Of a stretch of DNA of 64,000 bases, positions 12,195 through 24,561 are shown in pieces. Made by a program: the position numbers and the translations under genes. Under the pieces are notes generated by a model that saw nothing but the letters and a program-made list of their open reading frames with translations, had not been told where the DNA came from and did no database searches. The stretch comes from Corynespora cassiicola (taxonomy: Eukaryota > Ascomycota > Dothideomycetes > Pleosporales > Corynesporascaceae). The stretch's first letter is position 1. The number at the start of each line of letters is the position of its first letter. Location: assembly GCA_022059125.1 (NCBI GenBank), contig JAEUWY010000018.1:62001-126000 (forward strand). Direction: 5' to 3'.

Positions 12195-15100
12195 TTATAA
12201 ATATTTTTTAAAATAAGTACTACTTTAGAATTACGCGCACTCTTAATTTTAACTAGTAGTACTATTAATACTAAAGCTACTACTAGTATAATTATATAAT
12301 CTAACACAGCAGATAACAATTCTATTAAAATAGTAATATCTAACTTTTACTATAAAAAATAAAGTAAGTTTAAAAACTGGCTCTTGCAGCTTAACTTATT
12401 TTTTAACTTTTAAAATAAAAATATTAAAAAAAAAAACGCGTTATGTTTGCAGCTACGTATATAAAAAGTAAAATACTTTAATAAATTAAACTAGCTTTTA
12501 TTAAGTATAAGAACGGCGAAACCAACGATAACGTTAATAAATAAATAAAAAATTTTAATAAATTTTAAAAAAAAATTAAATAAGTTTTCGGAATCGCTAA
12601 CAAGAATACAATTACTAAATAAAATATTTAATATTTTAAATAACGGGCTTTAGCTGCTAACTATACTAATAAATTTTAGTAACTGTTAATTTTTACAGAA
12701 TAAAATAATAAAGTACTTATAATAATATACTGTTAAGAACTTAAACCTAACGTTAAAAAAAAACTTATATGTTCTGGAGCTTAACTTAAAACGCTTAAAT
12801 AACTTATAAATAAGTTTATTAATATTAATTAGAAACTGTACGAATTATAAATAGAATTACACCAGAACTAGAACTTATAATACTAATAACGTACTAAACT
12901 AAGTTATAGCAGAGAGTACTATAACGCTAATACTAGTAAATAAGTTAAACGTAAGGTAACGTATTTTACTCGTAATACCTATAGCGATAAGCTAATAGTT
13001 CTTAGTAATATCTAGAAATCGGGATAAAAAAGTAATAAAAAAAGAAATAATAAGTTTAAAAGTAAGGCTATAACTTGCTATGCGTGTGGAAAAATAGGCT
13101 ATATTATAAAAAACTGTTAATTAAAGAATAAAATTGTTTAATAGCTAAATATATTATAAACTACTTTAAATAATAAATCCGATACAGATAATAAATAGAA
13201 AGTTATTATAAAAAGATTTTATAAAATAGAATTTATCTGCGACAGCGAACTACTGCGAAACAAAAAAATAGAAAAATTTTTTAATTATATTTAGTATTAA
13301 AATAAAAGCACTTAAACAGAGCCTAGAAGTATTTTTAAAAAAGTTAAATTTAAAAGATTTAGCTTTAAAGAAGAAGAAGCTTTTTACGAAGTATATAATT
13401 ATAAAAACTATTTAAGTAACGCTAGTTATAAGTTTAAAAAAAATAGTAATAGCAGCATACTACCTAAACTCGTATAATTTAGAATAAATAAAAATTTTAA
13501 AAAAATATAAGAATTAGCTAAAGCTTTTAAGAAATACAGAAAAAATTTAATAAAAACGTTTGTATAGTAGAAAAAATTATCTATAACGCATAAATAGTTA
13601 AAAAGATACTATAACTTAGATAAAAAAAATTAAGACTTAGAGGAACGCTAATAATAACGTAGTTCTAAAACATAAAAACAAGTTAGTTAACTAGATTTAG
13701 AAATTAGGCTAGAAGTTCTACTAGACTTTAACAGTAAACTAAATACAGTTTTAAATTTTTTATAAAGCCGAAATACGTAAGAACTGTAATACTATTTAAA
13801 CCTAAAAAATTTAAAATACGTAATTTACTTATAGACTTTTTATTAAAAAAACTAATATTAAATTTACTACTTAAATAAAATAGCTATAAACTAGTTTTTA
13901 TCTAAACTACGTAAATATAAATATTAATAGTTTAACTGTAAGATATACGTATGCGACACTTATCTATAAAATAAATAATAATTATAATATTTTTTTAAAA
14001 TAAATAAAGCTAAAAAACTTATAATAAATATACTAGTTAATAAAAGATATACGTAAGATCTCTAGTAAACCTGCCTATATAATAATTATAAACGTTACTA
14101 GAATAAAAAACACTTATATAAATTTAGTAATAAGTTTTTTTTAGAACAGTATCTAGCGTTTAGAATTAATCTAAGATATTATACGCTACTAACTTAGAGA
14201 AATTAATTAAACTACCTATTAAGCTTAATAGATACTAAATAAAAGTATTATTAGATATAGAGGTTTAGCGTAACTATTTTTTACAGCAGGCTGTAAAGCG
14301 TAGTAAAGTAAAAACATATATCTATAAGTAACTCTATTTTCTCTACATAGTAACTAGAAAGAAAATACTAAAAAAAGTATTAATAAACTAAGAAGCTACG
14401 ACTATTATAGATATTTAAAAACACTAAAAAAAGATTTCTTTTAATATTATAGACACGGCTATCTATAATATTATTTTAGAACTTCTATAGTTTAAAAAGT
14501 ATAATCTATATATTAATTAAGTAAGAAAAAAGCTTTTGTTTATAAAATATAATTACGCTATTATATTAGAACCTATATATTAGCAGCGTTTAATAGTAAA
14601 TAAAATTACGCTAAATAATATAGGCAGTAAAAAATTAACTAAAACGCTTTTAAAAAGAAAAATTAACTTTACTAAATCTAATAAAAAGCTACTAGATAAA
14701 AAAGTAAAAGTTTTAGAGATAACTTACGTAACTTTTAAAATCTCTAAAAAGTACAGTAAATAGAAACTACTTTTTTTAAAAAAAAGTAAATAATAAAGTA
14801 TTATTTAAGTATTAGCTCTAAAACTGCGAAATAGCTTTTTAGAAAAAAAAATATCTAACTTTTAAGTCTATCTATAGTTTATTAGAAAAAAAGCTTATAA
14901 TATTATAAATATATTTTAATAAAAACTTTAAAAAAGGATTTATACGCGAATTAATGTTAGAGGCAGAATACCTAATTATTTTTATTTTTAAAAAAGATAG
15001 ATTTCTACAGTTATATATAAATTTTAAAAAACTTAATAATATTATAATTAAGAACAGATATTTACTACCGAACATTTAAAAGCTTAAAAATAAACTATCT

Positions 15101-18100
15101 AAAGTATAGATATTTATAGTTTTAGATTTCTAAAGCGCGTACAACTTAATACGTATAAAAAAAAATAAAAAATAAAAAACAGTATTTCGGACGCGGTATA
15201 AATACTATAAATATTTTATAATACTATTTAGTTTTACTAACGCACCTGCGATATATCAGACACTTATTAATAATATATTAAAAGTATACTTAGATATATT
15301 TATTATTATATATTTAGATAATATTTTAGTCTTTTCTAAAGATTTTAAAGAACATATCCAGCACGTACAAACAGTACTAGAATATTTAGAAAAAGCAGAG
15401 CTACGACTTAAACTAAAAAAATATAAATTCTATAAAGAAAAAGTTAAATTTTTAAAATATATTATAGAAAGACACAGAGTTAAGATTAGTTTAAAAAAAA
15501 TTAAAGTAGTTAAGAACTAGCTAATACTAAAAAGTATTAAAAATATATAATTTTTTTAAAAATTCTGTAACTTTAACAGGCAGTTTATTAATTACTATTT
15601 AGAAAAAATATTACTACTTATAAAATTAATAAAAAAAAATATACTATTTAAGTAGAATACAGACTAGTAATAAGCTTTTAAAACACTTAAAAAAGCAAGC
15701 ATATTACTACTAGTTCTTATATTTTTTATAAGTAGAAAACTTTTACGTATGGAGACAGACGCATTAGACCTAGTAATAAAAGTATATATTAATTAAAAAA
15801 AAAAAGCAAATAGTATCTAATTATTTATTACTTAAAAAAGTTTAGCAGAGCTAAAAAAAATTATAATATTTATAATAAAGAATTACTTACTATTATAAAC
15901 TTTTTTAAATACTAGAGAATCTATACAGAAAGTTGTTTAGAACTTACGGTATATTTAAATTATAAAAATCTAATAATATTTATAATAACTAAACTCTTAG
16001 ACTAACAACATACTAAATAAAATAAAAAACTAAAATAATACAAATTTAAAATTATCTATATACTAAATAAAGAAAATAGAAAAGCAGACGTTTTAAGCTA
16101 AAAAATAGATATTACAGAAACTAAGTTAACGAACGAAGCTGCTATTTTTAAGTAAACGCTAAACAGCACTTTAGAACCAGCACGTAGTATTAATCTTATT
16201 ATAACAGTACACTAATAAGTATTAAAAAAACTTTATTAGACTATTATCTAGTAGTATTATAAAAATCTATTATACAGACACCCAGGTGTTAAACAGATAA
16301 TTAAACTAATACAACGGACGTACGACATCTCTAGATTAAAAAATAAAGTAATAAAATTTATTAGAAAATGTATAATATATTAGAAGAATAAGTATAGTAT
16401 ACACGCTTAGTACGGAAAGCTATAAGCTATAAAAATACTAGATAAATTTTAAACAGATATTACTATAGACTTTATTACTAGACTACTAACGTCTTACAAT
16501 CTAGTTTCTAAAATATTTTATAATACTATTTTAGTAGTTATAGACAGATTTATAAAATACGCAGAAATAATTCTATTTAAAAATAACTATACTATATTAG
16601 AACTAGTACAGGTTATTTTAGATCGCGTAGTTAGATATTACAGATTACTTTAATTAATTATTAGTAACAGAGATAAACTTTTTATATTAAACTATTAGAT
16701 AATACTAATATTAGCTATTAAAATTAAAAAAAAATTATTAACAGTATATTATCTACAGACAGACAGTTAAATAAAAAAAATAAACTAGACTATAAAGATA
16801 TATCTACGGATGTATAGTAACTAAAAACAGAATAACTAGATATTACTACTATTTATAGTATAACTCGCATTTAACAATAGAGAATCAGTAATAATAAAAT
16901 AATCTTCTTATTATATATTACACGGGATATATCTAAATTTTCTACTACTAAGAATTAAAAAAGAACGAATTAAGCTAGTTATAAGTTAAATAATAGATAA
17001 ATTAGAAGAATTATAAAAACTTTACAAATAATTATAAAAAAATATTAAAATAGCATAACGTAAAACTATTTCTTATATTAACTAAAAACAAAAAATAGCA
17101 TCTCAGCTAAAAAAAAAGAATAAAGTGTATCTTTTTATAAAAAATTTTTAAACAATATAACTAAGCAAAAAATTAGATTACATTAAAATTAGACTATTTT
17201 TAATTCTAAAGTAAAAAAGACTAGTTAACTATAAACTCTAACTTCCTACTAATGCTAGAATACACTTAGTATTTTATATATTACTATTAGAATCTACTAA
17301 CGCCAAAATACCTGTTTAAAAACACTTTTATTATAAAACAGAAAAAAAAGTTAAATTTGAAGTAGAAGCGCTGGTAAACTACTATAAAATAGAATAAAAT
17401 AAATTCTATAACACCTACTTCGCACAGAAATAGTTAGTTAAATAAAAAAAATACCTAGATTTAGAAAACACTTAGAAACTAAAACAAAATCTAAAAAACT
17501 GTTAGTAACTATTTAAAAAAAGCTAAAAATAAAATTACCTCTACTACTACACAGAGGTAATTAAAAAAAATATATCTGAAAAAAGGCAATATATTATATA
17601 TAACTAAACACTTAAAAACTAGCAGATAATACAGATATTTTTTAGAAATTATTAAGAAAATCTTTAATAGCGCTCTAAGTGCTTAGAAAAAAGTTAAAAG
17701 TAAAACTTTTAGAAAAACTGTTAAAAGTAAAAACTTTAGATAACGTTTTACGTTTCTGCTGCTTTTACTCTTCTAAATTTTATTTTTTTACTAATATAGC
17801 TTTCTCTGTACAACAATTAAGTAAGTCTATTTATTAATAAAGCTGCTTTTTTTTAACTCTCGCTACCTGTAAGTTTTTTAAAGTTTTTTTATACGTTTTT
17901 ACAGCTGTATTCTGCGCTTTATATAACTTTTTTATCTATTATTATAATTTCTTTTTTTTTAGCAAGACGCTAGAATTTAGACTAAGTAATATAAATATTA
18001 TACTACTGCCTGTAATACAGATACTTACTACACTTTCTAAAATAAATATATATTTTATATACTTATTTATGCTTTACGTAAGTTAAATACTTTTAAACTA

Positions 18101-18262
18101 TAACTTTTTCTACAGTTTTAATAAAATTAGCTAGGTAATAACAGCAAACGGTACTAGAAACTGTTAGTATTTTAGATATTATTATAAAAGTAGGCAGTAA
18201 CGAGAAAAACCCGCGCGTTATATATTAGTTTAGAAAACTAAGCTAGGCTAGAGAAAAGATAG

Positions 18263-18631
18263 TGTTATAAGCTATAAACGTAGGCTAATAACGGGGCTAA
18301 TAGAGTTGTACCGCTATAGCTAGTCACGTAATATACTTAGTTAATTAGTCTATTTAGTAGTACTGAGTAACTAAGCAGTACTAAACAAAAGCTTTAAGTA
18401 TATATATATAGTCTGTATAATTATATTCTATAATTATATTTACTTTATTAGCAAATCTATTATTTAGAATTAACTATTAACTTATTATGCTTTATTACTA
18501 ATACGGAGATCTGTACAGTATATCGCATATCGTTTTACTTACGTAACTCTAGCAGTATTTATTTCTAAGAATTAACCTAAACAGCTACTTGCTTTCTAGC
18601 CTCGTTTATAGCCTGTAGCACAGCTTTAACA
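18263..18631 (+). repeat. Gypsy-1 3' LTR
   Basis: 369 bp, begins TGTTATAAGCT and ends TTTAACA. Its 3' half is less mutated than in the 5' LTR. A purine-rich stretch (GAGAAAAGATAG) just upstream is a candidate polypurine tract. Confidence 0.9.
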
Positions 18632-19697
18632 AATACACCTGTTTTAAAAATAAAAAATACTTTATATTAAAAAACTAAAAAAAGTATAATAAATACAGAA
18701 ATATATAAAAAGTAATAATTTTATTTACTTTATAAAAATTTTAAAAAACTAAAAAGTTATAACTTTTATAACTATTAATAATAAATAGTTAGTATATTTT
18801 TACTGTACAGCTCTGCGTATAAATATTAAAATACTTTAACTAATATACTTTTAGTTTATTTATTATTTAGCTTATTTTACTAAGTAATATATACTAGCTA
18901 AATAAAATATTATTATTTTTATACTATAGAGAGAGATAGTATTTACTTATAAAAATAATAAAAAAAAATTATCTAGCTATACGCGTTAATTTTTTAAATT
19001 ATTATAATTGATTTATAATTATTTAGCTAAATACTTTTAAATTAATTCTATTTTTTTAAAACTATAACTACTAATTAAACTAAAATTACGCCTATTATAA
19101 AGCTTATTTTATTAAAATTTTATATATTTTTATTAATAATACTATATTTTTTTTTATATAATATAGTAATTTAAATTAAAAGCTAATAATTTTAAAATTT
19201 TTATAAAAAACGCGTTAGTAATTTTACTAGCAGATTAATTAAATTTAAAAATTTAGCTAACGCTTAATAAAGTTACTAAATTAGTTAATATTAATATAGT
19301 CTGCATCTTACGCTGTAAGTAATTAATTAGCTATATTATATATAGTAGTTAGCGTAGATACAAATTTTTATAAATCTAGCTTAAAAATATAAATAATAAT
19401 TATATTTTTTTTAAGTTTAATTAGCTATTTTAAGTTAGACTAGTAATTATATTACACAGATCGTCTAGCACGTTAATAACTAACTATTATATATAAAGTA
19501 TTATATACTAAAACAGCTTATTACACGCTTTAAATTAAATTATTTTTAATAGCTAAAAAAACTAAAGTTACTAAAGCCTTTTTATAAGCTAATTAGACTT
19601 TTTTAGTTATAGTATTATAGATATAAATAGTCTGCGTTAAAGTAGTTAGAAAGTAGCTTATTTACTTATATAGCTTACTTACTTATAGTTTATATTA

Positions 19698-21527
19698 ATA
19701 TAAAAAATAAGTAAATCAGCTAAATAAGTAAGTCGGCTAGTTTTTTTAACAGCTTCTCTATATACTACTACCTACTTAACTACTTTATAAAAATATAATA
19801 ATAAATTAATACAGAAAGTAACTATAGTGTTTATACTATTTTTTTATATATATAAAAGTTATATTTTTACTTTCTGCAGCGTGTATAGCGTGCTTTTAAC
19901 TACTAGCTACTACTAAAATAAACTATTTTTTTACGCCTTTTTTTATTTAATTACTTTTTAATATTTTTTTAAATAATAATTTTAGTTTTTTAAGTTTTTA
20001 TTAAAGTTTTTTTATATTAAATTTGTTTTTTTCTTGTTTTATACGCTGCGTAGCAGCTTTATTAGCTTTTTTAAAATTTTTATTTTAGCTTTTAAATAAT
20101 ACAGCTATATAAAGTATTACTATAGTTTTTTTTTTAAGTTAATTGATAGCTATAAAAACAGAAGCAGATAATAAATTATTATATTTTCTAATTCTATTAT
20201 AAATTAATATTAATTAAGCTTTTAGCTTATACGCGTTATTTAGTATTCTAATTTTTTACTAAATAGTTTTAAAAAAAACTAGTATAAGCATACATAGCTT
20301 TATATTAAACTTTAATAATACTATTTCTAAATTATATAAAACTACTTTTACTTTTTAAAAATTTATTTATATATTATTTTTTATAAAAATTTATTTAAAA
20401 ACTTTTTTAAAAGCTAGTAAAAAAGTAATTTTATTAATATAGTTAATATAATCGCGTGCTAAACTAGAGATTTTATTACTATATATCTGTTTTAAAAGTA
20501 AAAAATACTTTATATTAAAAAGCTAAAAAAAGTATATAAAAAGTAATAATTTTATTTACTTTATAAAAGTTTTAAAAAACTAAAAAATTATAGCTTTTAT
20601 AGCTATTAATAATAAATAGTTAGTATATTTTTACTATACAGCTCTGCGTACAAATATTAAAATATTTTAGCTAATATATATTTAGTTTATTTATTATTTA
20701 GCCTGTTTTACTAAGTAATATATACTAACTAAATAAAATATTATTACTTTTATACTATATATAAAAATAGTATTTATTTATAAAAATAATAGAAAAAAAA
20801 ATTACTTAGCCGCACGTGTTAATTCTCTAAATTACTATAATTTATTTATAATTATTTAGCTAAGTATTTTTAAATTAATTTTATTTTTTTAATACTATAA
20901 CTACTAATTAAGCTAATATTATATTTATTATAAAGCCTGTTTTATTAAAGTTATATATATTTTTATTAATAATACTATATTTTTTTTTATATAATATAGC
21001 AGCTTAAACTAAAAACTAATAATTTTAGAATTTTTATATAGAACGCGCTAGTAATTCTGCTAATAATTTAATTAAATTTTAAATTTTAGCTAACGTTTAA
21101 TAAAGTTATTAAACTACTTAATATTAATATAGCTTGTTTTTTATATAGTAAATAACTAATTAGTTATATTATATATAGTAGTTAGTATAAACGTAAATTT
21201 TTATAAATTTAGCTTAAAAATATAAATAATAATTACTTTTTTTAAGTTTAGTTAGTTATTTTAATTTAAACTAGTAATTATATTACGTAAGTTATTTAGC
21301 GTGTTAGTTACTAATTATAGTATAAAAAATATTATACGCAGAGGCAGCGCGTCGTACACTTTAAATTAATTTATTTTTAATAATTAAAAAAATAAAAGTT
21401 ATAGACTTTTTATTATTTAATAATTAAGAGACTTTTAGTAAAAGTATTGTAGGTGTAAGTAGTGCGCGCTGGGGTGCTCAGAGGCTGGCCGACTCGCTTG
21501 TCCGGCCGACTCGCTTATCCTTTACGT
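19698..21527 (-). mobile_element. Fot1/pogo-like DNA transposon 2, RIP-degraded
   Basis: 1830 bp, placed directly next to element 1 with a single shared TA between them (19696-19697) and another TA at 21528-21529. The right inverted repeat is nearly unmutated and ends CTTATCCTTTACGT; the left one (from 19698) is its RIP-mutated reverse complement. The body is collinear with element 1 (11,098-11,825 matches 19,765-20,485; 18,637 onward matches 20,486 onward), so the two belong to one family but differ in subterminal repeats. On the minus strand at about 20,917-20,955 the frame reads YNFNKTGFIINI, the RIP-altered Fot1/pogo transposase block YNFDETGF-MG. No intact frame. Confidence 0.8.
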
Positions 21528-21620
21528 TATGCCCAGCTATTTGGAGGTTCTATGATGCTGGCAGGGTGCTTGGCCTATGGATTGGTAGCCATGAACAAGT
21601 CCAGGTCAAAGTCTATCTAG
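21528..21620 (+). pseudogene. 3' part of split MFS transporter
   Basis: Continuation of the transporter fragment at 10515-11040. If the transposon stack and one TA are ignored, the frame runs from GDFL into YAQLFGG and a final hydrophobic helix (TM12), with stop TAG at 21618-21620. The stop overlaps the stop of the convergent DJ-1-like gene by a few bases. The exact frame match shows that the insertion was at a TA and duplicated it. Confidence 0.7.
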
Positions 21621-22294
21621 GATTTGGAAATGTAGAGGTCCGCGAAAGGGTCCTTGGTTGAATCTGTCATTCGATTGTACTCCATCCTGTTTGCAATATC
21701 CCTTGCTGTGTCAACACCGTAGACTGCCTCTATCCATGCAAACGTGACGTCGATCCCAGCGCTGATGCCGGAAGAGGTCCAGATATTTCCGTCTTGTACC
21801 CAACGAGCTTGGTGAGTCCAGTTGACTTCTTGTCGTAGAGCGACTGTAGTATCCCAGGAAAGCTTGTTCGTAGTTGCACGCTTTCCGTCCAGAACTCCGG
21901 CCCGGGCTGCAAGGCCAGAACCCGTACAGACAGTAATAAGGTACTGTAGTGAAGGGTATGTCTTTTCGATAAAATTTACGACAGAAACCACATCTGGTGC
22001 ACGGGTTCCTTGGCCACCAGGCACTATGAGGACGTCAAGAGCCGGTACAGTTTCAAAAGTGTGAGTCGGCAAAATGCGCTGCTCAAAATTGGACTCCGCA
22101 GGTTGTCTAGTTAGAAGCTTTGTTGAAACAGGATCCATAGATGCGGCGATAGTGTACAGATTCATCTGATTTGTTCGCGAGAGTACGTTGAGCGCATCAA
22201 GAGGCCCAAAGACATCGAGCGCCTGAAAAGCAGGGAACAGAACGACACCAAAATTTGTGGGCTTGTCTTTAACTATGTCAGAAGAAGCTCGCAC
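21617..22294 (-). CDS. DJ-1/PfpI family protein, isocyanide hydratase-like
   Basis: 225 aa, single exon, full length for the family. Asp27 lies in the motif ALDVFGP and the nucleophile elbow is VCTGSG with Cys123-Thr124, followed by LAARAGVLDGKRATT. In bacterial isocyanide (isonitrile) hydratase the essential residues are an Asp in the same LD-x-GP position and the Cys-Thr pair, so the catalytic set appears conserved; other DJ-1 subfamilies use a Glu in place of the Asp. Such enzymes hydrate isocyanides to N-formamides. The gene sits between two isocyanide synthase genes, and the xanthocillin-type xan cluster of Aspergillus is described with a similar hydratase. A role in detoxifying or tailoring the isocyanide is therefore a reasonable inference. 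Similar fungal proteins also occur outside such clusters. Confidence 0.85.
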   Translation of the reverse strand: MRASSDIVKDKPTNFGVVLFPAFQALDVFGPLDALNVLSRTNQMNLYTIAASMDPVSTKLLTRQPAESNFEQRILPTHTFETVPALDVLIVPGGQGTRAPDVVSVVNFIEKTYPSLQYLITVCTGSGLAARAGVLDGKRATTNKLSWDTTVALRQEVNWTHQARWVQDGNIWTSSGISAGIDVTFAWIEAVYGVDTARDIANRMEYNRMTDSTKDPFADLYISKS

Positions 22295-23013
22295 TGAGTT
22301 GGAGGTGATTTCTCACTCTTTGTATTTTGCTGATTAGATTGAGACATAATCGAGGCACGGCTTTGAAGAATGGCTTTGGTGTTTGATGATATTTGAGAAT
22401 CGAGAGATTTGGCTCTTGAAGTCGTCGGAAGGAAGCAAAATTTAGTCTCAGATTTGGTAGATAAGTGAGACTTGACCCTGGCTAATGTAATCGTAGTCCT
22501 CGATCCCTTCATATATGCAGAAATAGTACTTGAAAAGAATCTCACTTGTGATTTTTTGTACATAATTGATCCTCCTTAAAATGCTTGAGATGTATACATG
22601 AGTCGCTTGTGTAGAAATGTATCCGACTTAGAACTTCAGCAGTTGATAAGAATTGATAATGAATTACGTAATCCGTAGTGGGGCTACAGAGGTACTAGGA
22701 ATACGCGTCAACGCTGTCGGCCCTATTATATTGCTAGTGCGGATAATTCCTGTAAAGAGACTAGTGCAGAGTTTCGGTCTTTTGAGGTGCAGCTTGGGTA
22801 TCGTGGTTTCTAGTAAATCCCTCAATTTACTCACGGCCCAGTATTTGATTGATCAGCGTATAGCTAAATGTGACCGAATAATGATCATCTTTGTGTACTG
22901 GGCAGTATGTCATATTTCGCTAGGTTACAAGATCTTATCCCTGCAGGACTTTGCCACCATATTTAGTCCTGGACATCAGTCGGTTTAGCCTTTTATTAAA
23001 GAACTTTTACAAC
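22295..23013. other. Divergent promoter region with a short dehydrogenase-like fragment
   Basis: About 720 bp between the divergently transcribed DJ-1-like gene and the second isocyanide synthase. The plus-strand frame 22653-22988 contains GIRVNAVGP, which resembles the conserved block of short-chain dehydrogenases, but nothing else of that fold is seen; it may be a relic or chance. Confidence 0.35.
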
Positions 23014-24280
23014 ATGGCTAGCGATAATTCCTTGGATGTTGAATCAGTTCTAGCGGTGTTTCGACGCTTCTCCCACGTTGAAGAACAACAGCAACCAACC
23101 GAAATACGTGGCTACGATGCCCTCGTGACCTCGAAGGTGCAGCTCAGTTATGCATCTCGGAATCCAATCCCATTACTTCTGCCTGCTGCGCCTTTCAAAA
23201 ACTCGTCCCTTGACAAAGTCTTGGACCCAAAAAACCCTGATTTTGGAGAGGAGCTAGGTTTGTCAAGACTTAATCACCTTTGCGATGAATTAGCAAAGGT
23301 GTATCGCTACGGTGCAGAGCTCACCATGGTATCTGATGGCCCCAGTTTACAACGGTAAGCCATATTTAAAAGCAAACATTCTGCCTTACTGATTTTGGTG
23401 CCTTAGATCTACTCTGCATACCCGGTTCTGACTTCTACGATTATGGCATCAGGCTACGTAAAATTGCAGCAGATAAAGGATTTACGCGCATTCGATTTAG
23501 ACGTTTAGTAGATGTCCTTGGAATTGCAGATGGAGATGGCTTGTCCAAGAATGAATACCTCGCTTTAGCTGATATTTGCCGGGTTGAAATGGAAGCTCGA
23601 TTCCTACCAAGAGACTCCAAGATAAAGGAAAAGATCGAAACTCACAAGGACACAAACCTGACCTATCAGGCATATATCAAGCTAACGAATGAGGATCTGC
23701 AATGGGGTCCAGATCTAGACCCGCAGATTAGAAATGATAAGTTGAGATATACAGAGGAAACAAGGAGGGTCGCAATTCGGATGACTGAACGCTTGCTGGT
23801 AAGTCTATCCACCTGTTTCTCTTCTGGATTATCGTCTAACATTGCCCACTTTAGGCTTACGAGGGAGCCTTGGAAGCTGCCTTTCCCAACCACATTAGGC
23901 TTTCCATTCATCGATCGACGGGAGAATCCAAGATCCCTATTCCTTTGATACCACAACCAGAGGGCTTCGGGCTTCAGCCCTGGCACTGCTGTGTGCTAGT
24001 CACAGCTCAAGGGCAGTTCCTAACTGGCCATTCAAGAGACTACCGATACAACGACAGCTACGAGGTTATAGAAAAGGATGGAAAACCTTTTTTCATTCGT
24101 GAGAGACACGAAGTCTTCAACTGGCCAGAACATATTCGACTACATCACATGTACGGAGGCACAGTGATTGTAGAAAACACATCATTACAGGATGAGGAAC
24201 TAAGTCCAGCTTTGAAATTGAAACTTGCGAATCTAGTGTTAAGATGTAGAAGAGTGGAAGTCCGTGGATTTCGTATTTAG
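23014..24280 (+). pseudogene. Second isocyanide synthase (DIT1/PvcA family), frame broken by one base
   Basis: Three exons, 23014-23354, 23407-23798 and 23855-24280, with GT-AG introns at the same places as in the copy at 9186-10514. Family marks: VLDPKNPDFGEELGLSRLN in exon 1, PLIPQPEGF and QPWHCC in exon 3, RERHEVFNW and MYGGT. Exon 1 is one base too long for the splice to be in frame: the codons after DGP at 23341-23354 contain a TTT run (23346-23348) where the paralog has one base fewer, and losing one T would give the expected SYND-type junction. A weak alternative donor GTTTAC at 23346 would also restore frame but would drop three conserved residues. Called pseudogene on this basis; a sequencing error is possible, because the rest of the frame is clean. 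Confidence 0.7.
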
Positions 24281-24561
24281 TGGAAATTCTAATATTACAA
24301 TACAAACGTCTTTCAGTCCATCGAGACTACCATTTGACAAAAAGCTTGCAACCTGAGACTTTACGTTGGCGAAATCTGTCAAGTCCCTCAAGTACACCAT
24401 AAGAGCCACCACTTAGTCCAGTAACTGGGAAAGGCTTTATCTATTTCGAAAGATTTGATAATTTTCTGTAGAAACACACAAAGACCTCGCGATGCGAAGG
24501 CGAAGCAGGATACCTAGATCTCAAGCGCGGTGATCAAGTAAATTCCCAATCTACGAGTTGG
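24281..24561. other. Spacer, no gene
   Basis: Short AT-leaning spacer after the second synthase. Nothing recognised. Confidence 0.4.

Larger units (their letters stand above)
11826..18631 (+). mobile_element. Full-length Gypsy LTR retrotransposon (Gypsy-1), RIP-degraded
   Basis: 6806 bp between 369-bp LTRs, flanked by a perfect 5-bp target duplication AATAC (11821-11825 and 18632-18636). In order on the plus strand: gag zinc knuckle CYACGKIGYIIKNC near 13075-13125 (the CCHC histidine is now Tyr); reverse transcriptase about 14,950-15,600, with FTNAPAIYQTLINN and the catalytic box YLDNI where the second Asp is lost by RIP; RNase H about 15,650-16,150; integrase about 16,250-16,950 with DITIDFI, TDS and NNRES blocks. 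Dozens of TAA/TAG codons from CAA/CAG interrupt every domain. It is inserted inside the Fot1-like element 1, so it is the younger insertion. Confidence 0.9.
11043..19695 (-). mobile_element. Fot1/pogo-like (Tc1-mariner) DNA transposon 1, RIP-degraded, carrying a nested Gypsy
   Basis: Ends are inverted repeats: ACGTAAACCACAAGCGAG at 11043 continues for about 44 bp with a doubled AAGCGAGCGAG module, and the reverse complement, with C-to-T and G-to-A changes, ends at 19695. A TA lies on both sides (11041-11042 and 19696-19697). Without the nested retrotransposon the element is about 1842 bp, the usual size of Fot1-type elements. On the minus strand near 19087-19120 the frame reads FNKISFIIGVI, matching the Fot1/pogo transposase block DETGF-MG after RIP (GAT to AAT, GAA to AAA). 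The reading frame is destroyed by stops. Confidence 0.8.

Noticed and set aside
14872..15075. 67-codon minus-strand frame in the Gypsy-1 pol region
   Set aside because: Arises from AT-rich RIP sequence antisense to the reverse transcriptase.
22653..22988. Possible short-chain dehydrogenase gene (GIRVNAVGP)
   Set aside because: Only one nine-residue match; no Rossmann glycine motif or YxxxK is visible and the rest does not fit, so it is noted only as a possible relic.
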